Translations under genes and position numbers: made by a program
Source: VAXT01 sp963728535
Lineage (GTDB): Bacteria > Actinomycetota > Thermoleophilia > Gaiellales > Gaiellaceae
NCBI GenBank assembly: GCA_963728535.1
Contig: CAVSKK010000001.1
Location: 1,550,001-1,614,000, forward strand
Length of the DNA: 64,000 bases
Reading direction: 5' to 3'
The notes under the pieces: generated by a model
The model's database searches: none
Seen by the model: the letters and a program-made list of their open reading frames with translations, nothing else
What the model was told of the DNA's origin: nothing
Shown: piece after piece, positions 25,532 through 34,016 of the stretch
Position numbering within the stretch: the first letter of the stretch is position 1
Layout: each line of letters starts with the position of its first letter

Positions 25532-25852
25532 ATGTCTAGGGCGCCCTCAGAGACCCGGTCTTGGACCTTCGTGACGAACCACGCAGCGGTCCTGCTCTGC
25601 GTTGCAAGCGACCCCGAGATCCGGATGCGCGACATCGCAGACCGGGTAGGCATCACCGAGCGAGCGGCTCAGCGCATCGTCGCGGACCTCGTCAGGGAGC
25701 GATATGTCACCCGCCGGCGAGTCGGCCGTCGCAACGTCTACACGGTGCAGCCCGCTCGCCTGATGCGACACCGCCTGGCCCGCCACCGCCAGGTCGGGGC
25801 GTTCCTCGAGCTGATGCTCGAAGGGCTCGACCTGGACGACCTCGAGGGATAA
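25532..25852 (+). CDS. Small winged-helix (MarR/ArsR-like) transcriptional regulator
   Basis: 106 residues. A winged helix fills most of the protein: WTFVTNHAAVLLCVASDPE, recognition region IRMRDIADRVGITERAAQRIVADL, and wing REGYV-like VRERYVTRRRVGRRNVYTVQP. An acidic C-terminal tail follows (LEGLDLDDLEG). ATG 25532 is preceded by an in-frame GTG at 25529. It is divergent from the antiporter (75 bp apart), so autoregulation and control of the antiporter are plausible. Downstream, 50 bp away, is the flavoprotein operon, which it might also control. Ligand unknown. Confidence 0.8.
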   Translation: MSRAPSETRSWTFVTNHAAVLLCVASDPEIRMRDIADRVGITERAAQRIVADLVRERYVTRRRVGRRNVYTVQPARLMRHRLARHRQVGAFLELMLEGLDLDDLEG

Positions 25853-25904
25853 CCGACGTAGCGTTCCCTGGAAATGCAGGCAAGGGGAAAGTACGCTTGC
25901 GCAG

Positions 25905-27263
25905 ATGCCAGTCTCAGCGCCCCGTGACTCGACGATCGCAGTCGTCGGCGACGGATTCGGCTCGCTGATCGTTTACGCGACCGCCGTCTATCTCGGCTTT
26001 CGTCCCCAGGAGATCACGATCTACGGGCCGAGCGACAACCCGGTCAAGACGTACCAGCAGTTCGCGTTCAACCTCGGCCAGACGGTCCTGCGGTCGGAGT
26101 CCGAGTCGCACTTCCTGCCGGCCGACTGGCCCACGTTCGCAGAGCTCGAAGCCTGGTCGCGGCGGAGCCTCAGCCCGCTGATCCGCTCCGCGCGGAGGCA
26201 ATACAACCCCGGCGTCCCGGACATCCTGGGCATGGCGAACGTCGTCGCGCGGCGGCTCGGCTGGAACGACAACCGCTACGACACGAAGGTCGGCTGGCTC
26301 CAGCGCGCCGATTCAAACAACGGCGACTCGCCGCATTTCGTCCTCTTCGACGAAGACGCGCAGTTCATCGGCCGCGCAAAGCACGTCATGCTGGCCTGCG
26401 GGCACGGTCCGTTGTCCTATCCGCCCGTGCTTGCGAAGGCTCGGCAGGATCCCGCCCTCGCCGACCGCATCGTTCAGGCGTACGCGCCGAAGACCTACGA
26501 CGGCAACGGACGCTACATCGTGATCGGCTCGGGTATCGCCTCGGTCAACGAGTGGGCGAACGCGATCGACGTCGGCGCGAAGTGCATCTCACTCGTCCGC
26601 AACCCCACGCCGGACGAGCAGGACCTGAATACCCCCCGCTGCTTCTTCGAGGCACTCGGGATCGACGCCTTCCAGACACTGGACTTCGATCAGCGGATGG
26701 AGTTCCTCGGCCGCATCCTGAAGGGCACGTCACCTCACCGGCGCGGTTGGGACGCAAAGATCGCCACGGGCCGGAAGGAGGGCCGTTTCGAGCAGATCAT
26801 CGGCGAGATCGACGAGATCGAGCCAGGGCCGCTCGGCCTACGGGTGCACATCATGAGCAAACACGGCGAGGACCCGGGCTGGCTCGACGTGACCGGCGTC
26901 GTTACGGGAACGGGCTTCAACAAGTCCGCGCTCTCCGTGCCGATCCTGCGTCGGCTGATCGAGTTCTACAACGTGCCGATCGACGCCGGCCGCATGAAGC
27001 TGCAGTCCAACTGCGGTCTGCCCGGCCTGGACCGGCCCGACTCGCGGTGCGCGGCCATGGGCATTCACGCGAATTCGGTGATCACGCACGGCGACACGAT
27101 CGCCGGACTCAAGTACATCGGCCGCCGGTTCGTCTCCGATGTGTTCGAAGCGGAGAAGCCCAAGCCGCGGCGCTTCCCGTCGAGGCTCTCGATGCAACTG
27201 CGGCTCTCGGGTGAAACCGCGCGGGTGATTCGCCAAGTCCGCAAAGCGGAGCAGCTCGCCTAA
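25905..27263 (+). CDS. FAD/NAD(P)-binding flavoprotein oxidoreductase of unknown substrate
   Basis: 452 residues. N-terminal Rossmann motif IAVVGDGFGSLIVYATAVYLGF (GxGxxS form). A second dinucleotide-binding site is at GRYIVIGSGIASVNEWANAIDVGAKCISLVRN. Late motifs are VVTGTGFNKSALSVPILRRLIE and ANSVITHGDTIAGLKYIGRRFVSDV, which resemble the FAD-closing region of flavin monooxygenase-like or ferredoxin/thioredoxin-reductase-like proteins. No CxxC redox pair is seen, so it is not a classic thioredoxin reductase. It heads a tight operon: membrane protein (1-bp overlap), cNMP-fold protein (8-bp overlap) and GH15 enzyme (13-bp overlap). The substrate is not assignable. Confidence 0.75.
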   Translation: MPVSAPRDSTIAVVGDGFGSLIVYATAVYLGFRPQEITIYGPSDNPVKTYQQFAFNLGQTVLRSESESHFLPADWPTFAELEAWSRRSLSPLIRSARRQYNPGVPDILGMANVVARRLGWNDNRYDTKVGWLQRADSNNGDSPHFVLFDEDAQFIGRAKHVMLACGHGPLSYPPVLAKARQDPALADRIVQAYAPKTYDGNGRYIVIGSGIASVNEWANAIDVGAKCISLVRNPTPDEQDLNTPRCFFEALGIDAFQTLDFDQRMEFLGRILKGTSPHRRGWDAKIATGRKEGRFEQIIGEIDEIEPGPLGLRVHIMSKHGEDPGWLDVTGVVTGTGFNKSALSVPILRRLIEFYNVPIDAGRMKLQSNCGLPGLDRPDSRCAAMGIHANSVITHGDTIAGLKYIGRRFVSDVFEAEKPKPRRFPSRLSMQLRLSGETARVIRQVRKAEQLA

Positions 27264-27853
27264 TGTGCCCGACGGTCCTCGGCCGCGTACAAACACGGGT
27301 AGTGATCCTGATCGGTCCGGCGATCCTGGCCACGATCATCTCGCTGATCACGCAGAACGAGGGCTGGATCGTGACGATCGGGATCTACCTGCTCATGGGG
27401 GTCGCCCTGGACACGGTCGTCTACCCGTACCTGATCAAGTGGCAGCCGCCCTGGCTGACGTTCTTGCTCGCCGTCGGCGAGTTCGTGCTGCTCTTCCTCC
27501 TCGTCAAGACGCTGGAGCCGGGTCACGCGCCGTACGGAGACCCCAACAACTTCCTCGGCTGGGACGACTGGCGCCCGATCGTCCTCTACTGGGTGAGCTG
27601 GCTCATCGCGATCTGGACGAAGATCGTCATCCTGCCGCTCGTCTCGCTCTCCTGGATCGAGAACGGCGGCGAGTTCCGCAAGGTCGGCTGGTCGGTGGCA
27701 CCCGACTACCAGCCCCTCCCGGTGCTCGCGGCGATCGACGAGCGGCCGTCTGACGGGGCGCTCACAACTGAGTTCTCCGCCACGCACTCGGTGCCGGACC
27801 TGAAGATCGCGCGACCGCTCACGAGCGTGCACCAGGCCGTCCCGCGTGAGTAG
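27263..27853 (+). CDS. Multi-pass membrane protein of unknown function
   Basis: 196 residues with about four membrane helices: VVILIGPAILATIISLI, WIVTIGIYLLMGVALDTVVYPYL, WLTFLLAVGEFVLLFLLVKTL, and IVLYWVSWLIAIWTKIVILPLVSLSW. The polar C-terminal 45 residues are predicted cytoplasmic. No family recognised. The ATG shares one base with the stop of the flavoprotein gene, and its end overlaps the cNMP-fold gene by 8 bp, so it is an integral part of this operon and may be its membrane or electron-transfer partner. Confidence 0.75.
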   Translation: MCPTVLGRVQTRVVILIGPAILATIISLITQNEGWIVTIGIYLLMGVALDTVVYPYLIKWQPPWLTFLLAVGEFVLLFLLVKTLEPGHAPYGDPNNFLGWDDWRPIVLYWVSWLIAIWTKIVILPLVSLSWIENGGEFRKVGWSVAPDYQPLPVLAAIDERPSDGALTTEFSATHSVPDLKIARPLTSVHQAVPRE

Positions 27854-28280
27854 TGACCTAACGTCGGCGCAACCGCTCGCCGAAAGCCTGGGGCGGCTCG
27901 CTCTCTTCGCAGACCTCCCGCCCGAGGAGCTCGCGGCACTCGTCGAGAAGGTGCGGGACGAGCAGGTCGACGAAGGAGCCTGGGTCCTGAGCGAGGGCGA
28001 CGAGAACTGCGACCTGTTCGTGATCCTCGAAGGAGAGGCCGGCGTCGTGCTCGACGAGATGGAGCAGTCCGTGATGCATGCGGGCATGTTCTTCGGCGAG
28101 ATCTCCGTGCTCCTGGACGAGCCGGTGACCGCCGGCGTCGTCGCACGTACGGCCCTGCGCCTGGCGGTGATCGACCGTTCCGCGCTCATGCCGTTTCTAC
28201 TCGTACACCCGACCGTGACCGTGCGGCTCCTCCAGGCCGAGGCGCGCCGCATCTCCGACCTGCACCCATGGCGCGCATAG
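27846..28280 (+). CDS. Small cyclic-nucleotide-binding-fold protein without HTH
   Basis: 144 residues, a single cNMP-binding jelly roll: LGRLALFADLPPEELAALVEKV, GAWVLSEGDENCDLFVILEGEAGVVL, and FGEISVLLDEPVTAGVVARTALRLAVIDR. It ends in a helix, VTVRLLQAEARRISDLHPWRA. There is no DNA-binding domain, so it is not a Crp/Fnr transcription factor. In the phosphate-binding cassette the usual Arg-Ser/Thr-Ala is replaced by Val-Thr-Ala, so the arginine that holds the cyclic phosphate is missing and cAMP binding is doubtful. GTG 27846. It lies between the membrane protein and the GH15 gene, overlapping both. Confidence 0.85.
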   Translation: MSSDLTSAQPLAESLGRLALFADLPPEELAALVEKVRDEQVDEGAWVLSEGDENCDLFVILEGEAGVVLDEMEQSVMHAGMFFGEISVLLDEPVTAGVVARTALRLAVIDRSALMPFLLVHPTVTVRLLQAEARRISDLHPWRA

Positions 28281-30112
28281 ACGAACGCTCTTTCAGCGGG
28301 GCAATCGACCTCTCGTTCTCGGCGGCGAGCCAGTACCTGCCGATCGGCGAGCACGGCGTCGTCGGTGACCTCCGGACGGTCGCGCTCGTCGGCACCGACG
28401 GCACCATCGACTGGTACTGCTGCCCTCGGTTCGACTCGCCGAGCGTGTTCGGAGCGATCCTCGACCGCCGCCGCGGCGGCCGCTACCGGATCTCGCCGAC
28501 GGTCGGTGTCGGCACCGTCAAGCAGCTCTACTTCCCCGACACGAACGTCCTCATCACGCGCTTCCTCACCCCGGTCGGCGTCGGCGAGCTCCAGGACTTC
28601 ATGCCGGTCGGACCGCGGCAGCGGCTGGTGCGCCGGGTCCTCTGCGTGCGGGGCGAGATGAGCTTCCGAGTAGAGGTCGACCCTCGCTTCGACTACGGGC
28701 GCGAGTCGCACGAGACGGTCGTGCACGAGCACGGCGTCGTCTTCAAGACGCCCACATTGTCGCTCGCACTGGCCTCGGGAATCGGCTTCCGCGTCGGGGA
28801 TGAAGGCGTCCTCGGCGAGTTCACGCTCCAACCCGGCGAGAGCGAGTCATTCGTCCTCGAGACGGTGACCGAGAGCCACATACCCCACGCCTTCACGCCC
28901 GAGGAGACGTTGCGGGACTTCGAGGAGACGGTCGATTACTGGCGGCGCTGGCTCTCGCAGTCACGCTACCGCGGGCGCTGGCGCGAGACCGTGCACCGCT
29001 CCGCACTGGTGCTCAAGCTCCTCACCTACGAGCCGTCGGGGGCAATGGTCGCGGCCCCGACGACGAGCCTCCCGGAGCAGATCGGCGGCGGGCGCAACTG
29101 GGACTACCGCTACACATGGATCCGCGATACGGCCTTCTCCCTCTATGCGCTGCTCCGGCTCGGCTTCACCCACGAGGCGGCCGGCTTCATGGACTGGCTG
29201 ACGGACCGCTTCCGCGAGCGCGTCGGCCACGAGTCCGGCCCGCTCCAGATCATGTACGCCGTCGACGGGAGCGCCGAGATTCCCGAAGAGGTGCTCGACC
29301 ACCTCGAGGGCTATCGGGCCTCGGCGCCGGTCCGCATCGGGAACGGCGCGGCCAACCAGCTCCAGCTCGACATCTACGGCGAGCTGATCGACTCGGTGTA
29401 TCTCTTCAACAAGCACGCGACTCCGATCTCGCACGGTGCCTGGAGCGACCTCGCGCGCATCGTCGAGTGGGTCTGCGAGAACTGGGACCAGGCCGACGAG
29501 GGCATCTGGGAGACGCGCGGCGGACGCCAGCACTTCACGTTCTCGCGCCTCATGACCTGGGTTGCTGTCGAACGCGCGATCCGGATGGCGCGTCAGCGCG
29601 GCCTGCCGGCCGACATCCCGCGCTGGTCGGCGGTGCGCGACGACATCTACCGCCAGGTCATGGACCGCGGCTGGAACCCCGACCGGGGCGCCTTCGTCCA
29701 GCACTTCGGTTCCGACGTCCTCGACGCCTCCGTGCTCTTGATGCCGCTGACGAAGTTCATCGCACCGACCGATCCGCTCTGGCTCTCTACGCTCGATGCG
29801 ATCTCCGACGAGCTCGTCTCGGACAGCCTTGTCTACCGCTACAACGTCGAAGCGTCGCCCGACGGCCTCGTGGGCGACGAGGGGACGTTCTCGATCTGCT
29901 CGTTCTGGTACGTCGAGGCCCTGGCGCGCGCAGGCCACGTGGACGAGGCGCGGCTCGCGTTCGAGAAGATGCTCACGTACGCGAACCACGTCGGCCTCTA
30001 CTCCGAGGAGATCGGGGCGACCGGCGAGCAGCTCGGCAACTTCCCGCAGGCCTTCACGCACCTGGCGCTGATCAGCGCGGCAGCGAACCTGGACCGCCAG
30101 CTAGGCCCTTAA
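28268..30112 (+). CDS. Glycoside hydrolase family 15 protein (glucoamylase/trehalase-like)
   Basis: 614 residues. An N-terminal beta-sandwich (about 1-260) begins with the typical GEHGVVGDLRTVALVGTDGTIDWYCCPRFDSPSVFGAILD. An (alpha/alpha)6 barrel follows: GGGRNWDYRYTWIRDTAFSLYALLRLGF, DQADEGIWETRGGRQHFTFSRLMTWVAVERAI, and GDEGTFSICSFWYVEALARAG. The two likely catalytic Glu residues are in GIWETRG and GDEGTF. Actinobacterial members of this subtype hydrolyse alpha,alpha-trehalose or alpha-glucans; the sequence does not decide. No signal peptide, so cytoplasmic. Last gene of the flavoprotein-cNMP operon. Its stop is immediately followed by the stop of the convergent dehydrogenase gene. Confidence 0.93.
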   Translation: MARIDERSFSGAIDLSFSAASQYLPIGEHGVVGDLRTVALVGTDGTIDWYCCPRFDSPSVFGAILDRRRGGRYRISPTVGVGTVKQLYFPDTNVLITRFLTPVGVGELQDFMPVGPRQRLVRRVLCVRGEMSFRVEVDPRFDYGRESHETVVHEHGVVFKTPTLSLALASGIGFRVGDEGVLGEFTLQPGESESFVLETVTESHIPHAFTPEETLRDFEETVDYWRRWLSQSRYRGRWRETVHRSALVLKLLTYEPSGAMVAAPTTSLPEQIGGGRNWDYRYTWIRDTAFSLYALLRLGFTHEAAGFMDWLTDRFRERVGHESGPLQIMYAVDGSAEIPEEVLDHLEGYRASAPVRIGNGAANQLQLDIYGELIDSVYLFNKHATPISHGAWSDLARIVEWVCENWDQADEGIWETRGGRQHFTFSRLMTWVAVERAIRMARQRGLPADIPRWSAVRDDIYRQVMDRGWNPDRGAFVQHFGSDVLDASVLLMPLTKFIAPTDPLWLSTLDAISDELVSDSLVYRYNVEASPDGLVGDEGTFSICSFWYVEALARAGHVDEARLAFEKMLTYANHVGLYSEEIGATGEQLGNFPQAFTHLALISAAANLDRQLGP

Positions 30113-31009
30113 TCAGGAAGGCGGCGCCGAGCCTCCGTTTCCGCTGGTCTTGATGGCGTGGCCGCCGAACTGCTCGCGCAACGCAGCCGAGACCTTGGCG
30201 GCGAAGCTCTCGTCCTGCCGCGACGAGAAGCGGGCAAACAGCGCGGCTGCGATCACCGGCGCCGGCACGTCCTCGTTGATCGCCTCCTGGATCGTCCAGC
30301 GCCCCTCGCCGGAGTCCTGAACGAAGCCCGCGATGTCGCCGAGGCCCGACCCGTGCTGCTCGAAGGACGAGTGCAGGAGCTCGAGCAGCCACGAGCGGAC
30401 GACCGAGCCGTAGCGCCAGATTCCGGCGATCTCGTGCAGGTCGAGGTCGTACTCGGAGGCGTGCATGATCTCGAAGCCCTCGGCGTAGGCCTGCATGAGC
30501 CCGTACTCGATCCCGTTGTGGACCATCTTCACGAAATGGCCGGCACCCGCCGGGCCGCAGTGCGCGTAACCGTCCTCGGGCGCAAGGGTGCGGAAGGCCG
30601 GCTCGACGATCGCAACGGTCTCGTCGTCGCCCCCGGCCATCAGGCAATAGCCGACCTCGAGGCCCCAGATCCCGCCGGACACGCCGGCATCCGAGAAACC
30701 AATTCCCTTCTCGTGCGCCTCTGCGTGACGACGCTTCGAGTCCCGGAAATTCGAGTTGCCACCGTCGACGATGACGTCGCCCTGCTCGAGCAGGCCAAGC
30801 AGCGTGGTGAAAGTCGCCTCGGTGGCCTCCCCCGCAGGGACCATCATCCAGGCCACGCGGGGCGGTTCGAGCTCCGAGACGAGCTCCTCGATCGTCGACG
30901 CGGTACCGCCGCCCGACCGCGTGTACGTCACCACCTCGTGGCCGTCCTGCTCGAGCCGCTGGACCATGTTTCCACCCATGCGGCCGAGCCCGATCATCCC
31001 GAGCTTCAT
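30113..31009 (-). CDS. gnd: 6-phosphogluconate dehydrogenase, short (decarboxylating) type
   Basis: 298 residues. Oxidises 6-phosphogluconate to ribulose 5-phosphate. Rossmann start KLGMIGLGRMGGNMVQRL. Substrate residues in IVDGGNSNFRDSKRR, SDAGVSGGIWGLEVGYCLMAGG and GAGHFVKMVHNGIEYGLMQAYAEGF, with catalytic Lys in HFVKMVHNGIE. The 300-residue length matches the YqeC/GndA-type enzyme rather than the 470-residue form. Start: ATG 31009 is 6 nt after AAGGAGG. The in-frame ATG at 31015 abuts that ribosome-binding site and is less likely. Zero bases separate its stop from that of the convergent GH15 gene, so there is no terminator between them. Confidence 0.92.
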   Translation of the reverse strand: MKLGMIGLGRMGGNMVQRLEQDGHEVVTYTRSGGGTASTIEELVSELEPPRVAWMMVPAGEATEATFTTLLGLLEQGDVIVDGGNSNFRDSKRRHAEAHEKGIGFSDAGVSGGIWGLEVGYCLMAGGDDETVAIVEPAFRTLAPEDGYAHCGPAGAGHFVKMVHNGIEYGLMQAYAEGFEIMHASEYDLDLHEIAGIWRYGSVVRSWLLELLHSSFEQHGSGLGDIAGFVQDSGEGRWTIQEAINEDVPAPVIAAALFARFSSRQDESFAAKVSAALREQFGGHAIKTSGNGGSAPPS

Positions 31010-31139
31010 CGCCATCCTCCTTGCGCTTTGAGTCGCCGGTGGAGCTTAGGCCCAGGGCCCAGCCACTTCAAGCGCCCGCTTGACTTCCCTCCGGCACCGT
31101 GCCACAACATTGACCGACCCCTTGGGAGAGGAGAGCTAC

Positions 31140-32336
31140 ATGAGCATCGGGAGGACGAAGTTCCGCAGACGCGGAATCCTGATCGGCTGCCTGGTGATCT
31201 GTGCTGCGGCGCTCTTTGCACCGACCGCGCAGACCGTTCCGACCGTGGACACAGGCGGAGGCAATGGCGCGGTGTACGTGCAGACGAACACGGCTCCAAA
31301 CAACTACGTCATGGTGTTCAAACGGAATCACAACGGCACGCTGACACCCGCAGGCCAGGTCGCCACGGGCGGAGTCGGCAAGCCGGCCGGGAACCCACCG
31401 CTCGGGATCCCGTTCCTCGACACCGCGGGCTCGGTGACCCTGAGCCACAACGGCCGGTTCCTGTTCGTCGTCAACGCAGGCGACAACACGGTCTCGTCGT
31501 TCCGGGTCGGCCCCCACGGGTTGCAACTGGCCGACGTCGAGCCGACCTTCGGCTCGAGGCCGGTGAGCTCGACGACAGACGACCACCTGCTCTACGTGCT
31601 CAACTCGGAAATGGACAGCGCGAACATCTCGGGCTATCGCATCGGCGCGCACGGCCAGCTGACACCGATCCCGGGCTCGGTCCGGGACACGAGCCAGCCG
31701 AACGGCGGCATGCCGGCGCAGATCCAGTTCGATGCGACCGGGAACCTGCTGACCGTCACCGAGCGATCGGCCGGCGGGACGGGACTGATCGATACGTTCC
31801 GGGTCAATCACAACGGTGTCGCAGGACCCGCGGTCGCGCATCCCTCGTCCGGCGAGGGACCGTTCGGGATCGCGTTCACGAAGCGCAACCAGATGATCAT
31901 CTCGAACGAGCACTTCCCCGACGTGCTGCTGAGCTCGGTCTCGTCCTACGACGTGTCGCGTCACGGTGACGACGTCACGCCGATCGACACCGAGGCGGCG
32001 AACGCGGGCGGCGCCTGCTGGAACGTGATCACGAACAACCAGAAGTACGTGCTCGTCACGAGCCCGTTCACGTTCCAGATCAACAGCTTCCGCATCGAGA
32101 ACAACGGTCAGCTCACCCCGGTCAACGGCGATTCAGTCGTCGCGACCGCTCAGGGCCTGACCCTCGACGAAGCGCTCAGCAACGACAGCAAGTACCTCTA
32201 CGTCCTAGTCAGCGAGCCCACGGCGTTCGCGTTCGCGGAGATCAACGCGTACAAGGTCAACCACGACGGCACAATCACGCTGATCCAGACGGTCGGGCCC
32301 TTTGAGGGCTCCTCGTCCGGCGCAGCTGCGTGGTAG
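31140..32336 (+). CDS. Secreted beta-propeller protein of the lactonase (YVTN/6-phosphogluconolactonase-like) family
   Basis: 398 residues. A twin-basic signal peptide (GRTKFRRRGILIGCLVICAAALFAPTAQT) directs export. The rest is a seven-bladed propeller of about 50-residue repeats: GAVYVQTNTAPNNYVMVFKRNHNGTLTPAGQ, NGRFLFVVNAGDNTVSSFRVGPHGLQL, HLLYVLNSEMDSANISGYRIGAHGQLTPI, and SKYLYVLVSEPTAFAFAEINAYKVNHDG. The family includes 6-phosphogluconolactonase, but export makes that role unlikely. The neighbouring gnd gene is suggestive only. ATG 31140 follows GGAGAGGAGAG. Its end overlaps the FHA-amidohydrolase gene by 7 bp. Confidence 0.85.
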   Translation: MSIGRTKFRRRGILIGCLVICAAALFAPTAQTVPTVDTGGGNGAVYVQTNTAPNNYVMVFKRNHNGTLTPAGQVATGGVGKPAGNPPLGIPFLDTAGSVTLSHNGRFLFVVNAGDNTVSSFRVGPHGLQLADVEPTFGSRPVSSTTDDHLLYVLNSEMDSANISGYRIGAHGQLTPIPGSVRDTSQPNGGMPAQIQFDATGNLLTVTERSAGGTGLIDTFRVNHNGVAGPAVAHPSSGEGPFGIAFTKRNQMIISNEHFPDVLLSSVSSYDVSRHGDDVTPIDTEAANAGGACWNVITNNQKYVLVTSPFTFQINSFRIENNGQLTPVNGDSVVATAQGLTLDEALSNDSKYLYVLVSEPTAFAFAEINAYKVNHDGTITLIQTVGPFEGSSSGAAAW

Positions 32337-33967
32337 ACGCCACTGGTAGCAACGGGGGTCGGCCTCGGTCGGCCCCCGTCTCCTACCTGCGGGCAGTCAG
32401 CGGCCCGGCGAAAGGGCTCACTCTTCCGATCGGCGACGAGCTTCTGATCGGTCGTACCGCTACCGGGCTCGAGCGGCTCGCCGACGATCCGGAGCTCTCC
32501 CGGCGCCACGCGTCGATCGGCCGCGACGACGAGGGCCGACTCGTCATCGAGGACCTCGGCTCCCGCAACGGGACCCTGGTCAACGGAGCCCCGGTCGACC
32601 GGCAGGCGCTCGCCCCCGGCGACCGGATCCATCTCGGAGCGACGACCTTCGAGCTCGTGGAGGGCCCGCCGCTGAGCGAGCTCTACGACGACGAGGTGAT
32701 CCGGCCCTGGTACGAGCACGCGATGCACGAGCTCGCCGCCCCCGGAACTCCCCTCCTCGACGTCCACGGTCACGTCGGCTTCAACGACCCGGACGGCTTC
32801 ACGTTCTCCGGTGACCAGCTCATCGCCACGCTGACCGCAGCCGGGGCCCGGGGCGTGGTCATGCCCATGCACGAGCCGGACGGGTATCCAGCCGCAAACG
32901 ACCGCATCCTCGGCGAGGCCGAAGCCGCCGACGGTCGCCTCTACGCCTTCTGCCGGATCGACCCGAAGAAAGACGCGGTGGCCGAGGCGCGCCGCTGCAT
33001 CGACGCCGGCGCGCGGGGGATCAAGCTCCACCCGCGGGCGGAGGGCTTCGAGCTCTCGGACCCGGAGATCGAGCCGCTGCTCGCCTTCGCGCACGAGCGT
33101 CGGCTGCCCGTGCTCGTGCACGCCGGGCGTGGGATCCCGACCCTCGCACGCGACGCGGTTGCGCTCGCCGGTCGCTTTCCCGAGGCGAGAATCATCCTCG
33201 CCCACGCGGCGATCTGCGACCTGAGCTGGATCTGGAGAGTCGCGCCGGATCATCCGAACCTCTTCATCGACACGGCGTGGTGGCACCCGGACGACCTCGC
33301 TGCCCTCTTCGCATTCGTCCCGCCGGGCCAGCTCCTGTTCGGGAGCGACCTCCCGTACTTCACGCCTTTCATGTCGGCGACGATGGCCGTGCGATTCGGC
33401 CTCCAGGCAGGCCTGTCGCAGGAGCAGCTGGCCGGGATCCTCGGAGGCCAGGCCGAACGCTTGCTCGCAGGCGACGAGCCGCTCGACCTCGGGCCGGCTC
33501 CCGGCCCAGGGCGGTTCGCCTACAGCCTCCTGCTCGAGCGGCTGACTTCCGTCCTCGTGATCGCCGTCGGGCGCATGCTGATGGGACGGACCGGCTACGA
33601 GCCGCTGGCCCTCGCCCGCCTGGCATGCAACCTCGGAGACGACGACGCGCCCGAGGCGCCGGTCGCGCGAAGCGTGCTCGCCCTACTCGAGCGACAGGAG
33701 CAGTTCGCACGCGAGAATCCAGGCGACGGACCGCCGCTCGGGACCGGGATCCGTTCGATCATGCTCGCCGCGTGTGTCTCGCGCACGCCCGACGTTCCGC
33801 TGCCGGACGTCCCGGGTCTCGCCAGAGGCGCCGAGCTCCAGGCCGAAGCGGACGCCGGTCACCGGCCGTTCGAAGCGACCAGGCTGCACCGTATTCCCGT
33901 CGTCCGGTCGGACCTCCGCCACTCGTCGGCGGCCGACCACCTGATGGTCGACGGCGAGGGTTATTGA
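32330..33967 (+). CDS. FHA domain fused to an amidohydrolase_2-type metal-dependent hydrolase
   Basis: 545 residues. FHA domain at about 18-112: ELLIGRTATG, ELSRRHASIG (Ser58, His60) and IEDLGSRNGTLVNG. A TIM-barrel hydrolase at about 140-390 has metal and catalytic positions H146 and H148 (LLDVHGHVGF), H234 (GIKLHPRAEGF), H264 (VLVHAGRG), H292 (LAHAAICDLSW) and D340 (LLFGSDLPYF), as in PF04909-type enzymes. About 150 residues of mostly helical, unassigned sequence follow. FHA domains read phosphothreonine, so the fusion suggests a hydrolase recruited or controlled by Ser/Thr kinases such as those at 17.5-22.7 kb. The GTG start overlaps the previous gene by 7 bp. Substrate unknown. Confidence 0.85.
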   Translation: MVDATGSNGGRPRSAPVSYLRAVSGPAKGLTLPIGDELLIGRTATGLERLADDPELSRRHASIGRDDEGRLVIEDLGSRNGTLVNGAPVDRQALAPGDRIHLGATTFELVEGPPLSELYDDEVIRPWYEHAMHELAAPGTPLLDVHGHVGFNDPDGFTFSGDQLIATLTAAGARGVVMPMHEPDGYPAANDRILGEAEAADGRLYAFCRIDPKKDAVAEARRCIDAGARGIKLHPRAEGFELSDPEIEPLLAFAHERRLPVLVHAGRGIPTLARDAVALAGRFPEARIILAHAAICDLSWIWRVAPDHPNLFIDTAWWHPDDLAALFAFVPPGQLLFGSDLPYFTPFMSATMAVRFGLQAGLSQEQLAGILGGQAERLLAGDEPLDLGPAPGPGRFAYSLLLERLTSVLVIAVGRMLMGRTGYEPLALARLACNLGDDDAPEAPVARSVLALLERQEQFARENPGDGPPLGTGIRSIMLAACVSRTPDVPLPDVPGLARGAELQAEADAGHRPFEATRLHRIPVVRSDLRHSSAADHLMVDGEGY

Positions 33968-34016
33968 ATCCCGGAGCAGCGGTGTAGGCTGGCTCGAAAC
34001 GAGAGGAGGTGCCGTC

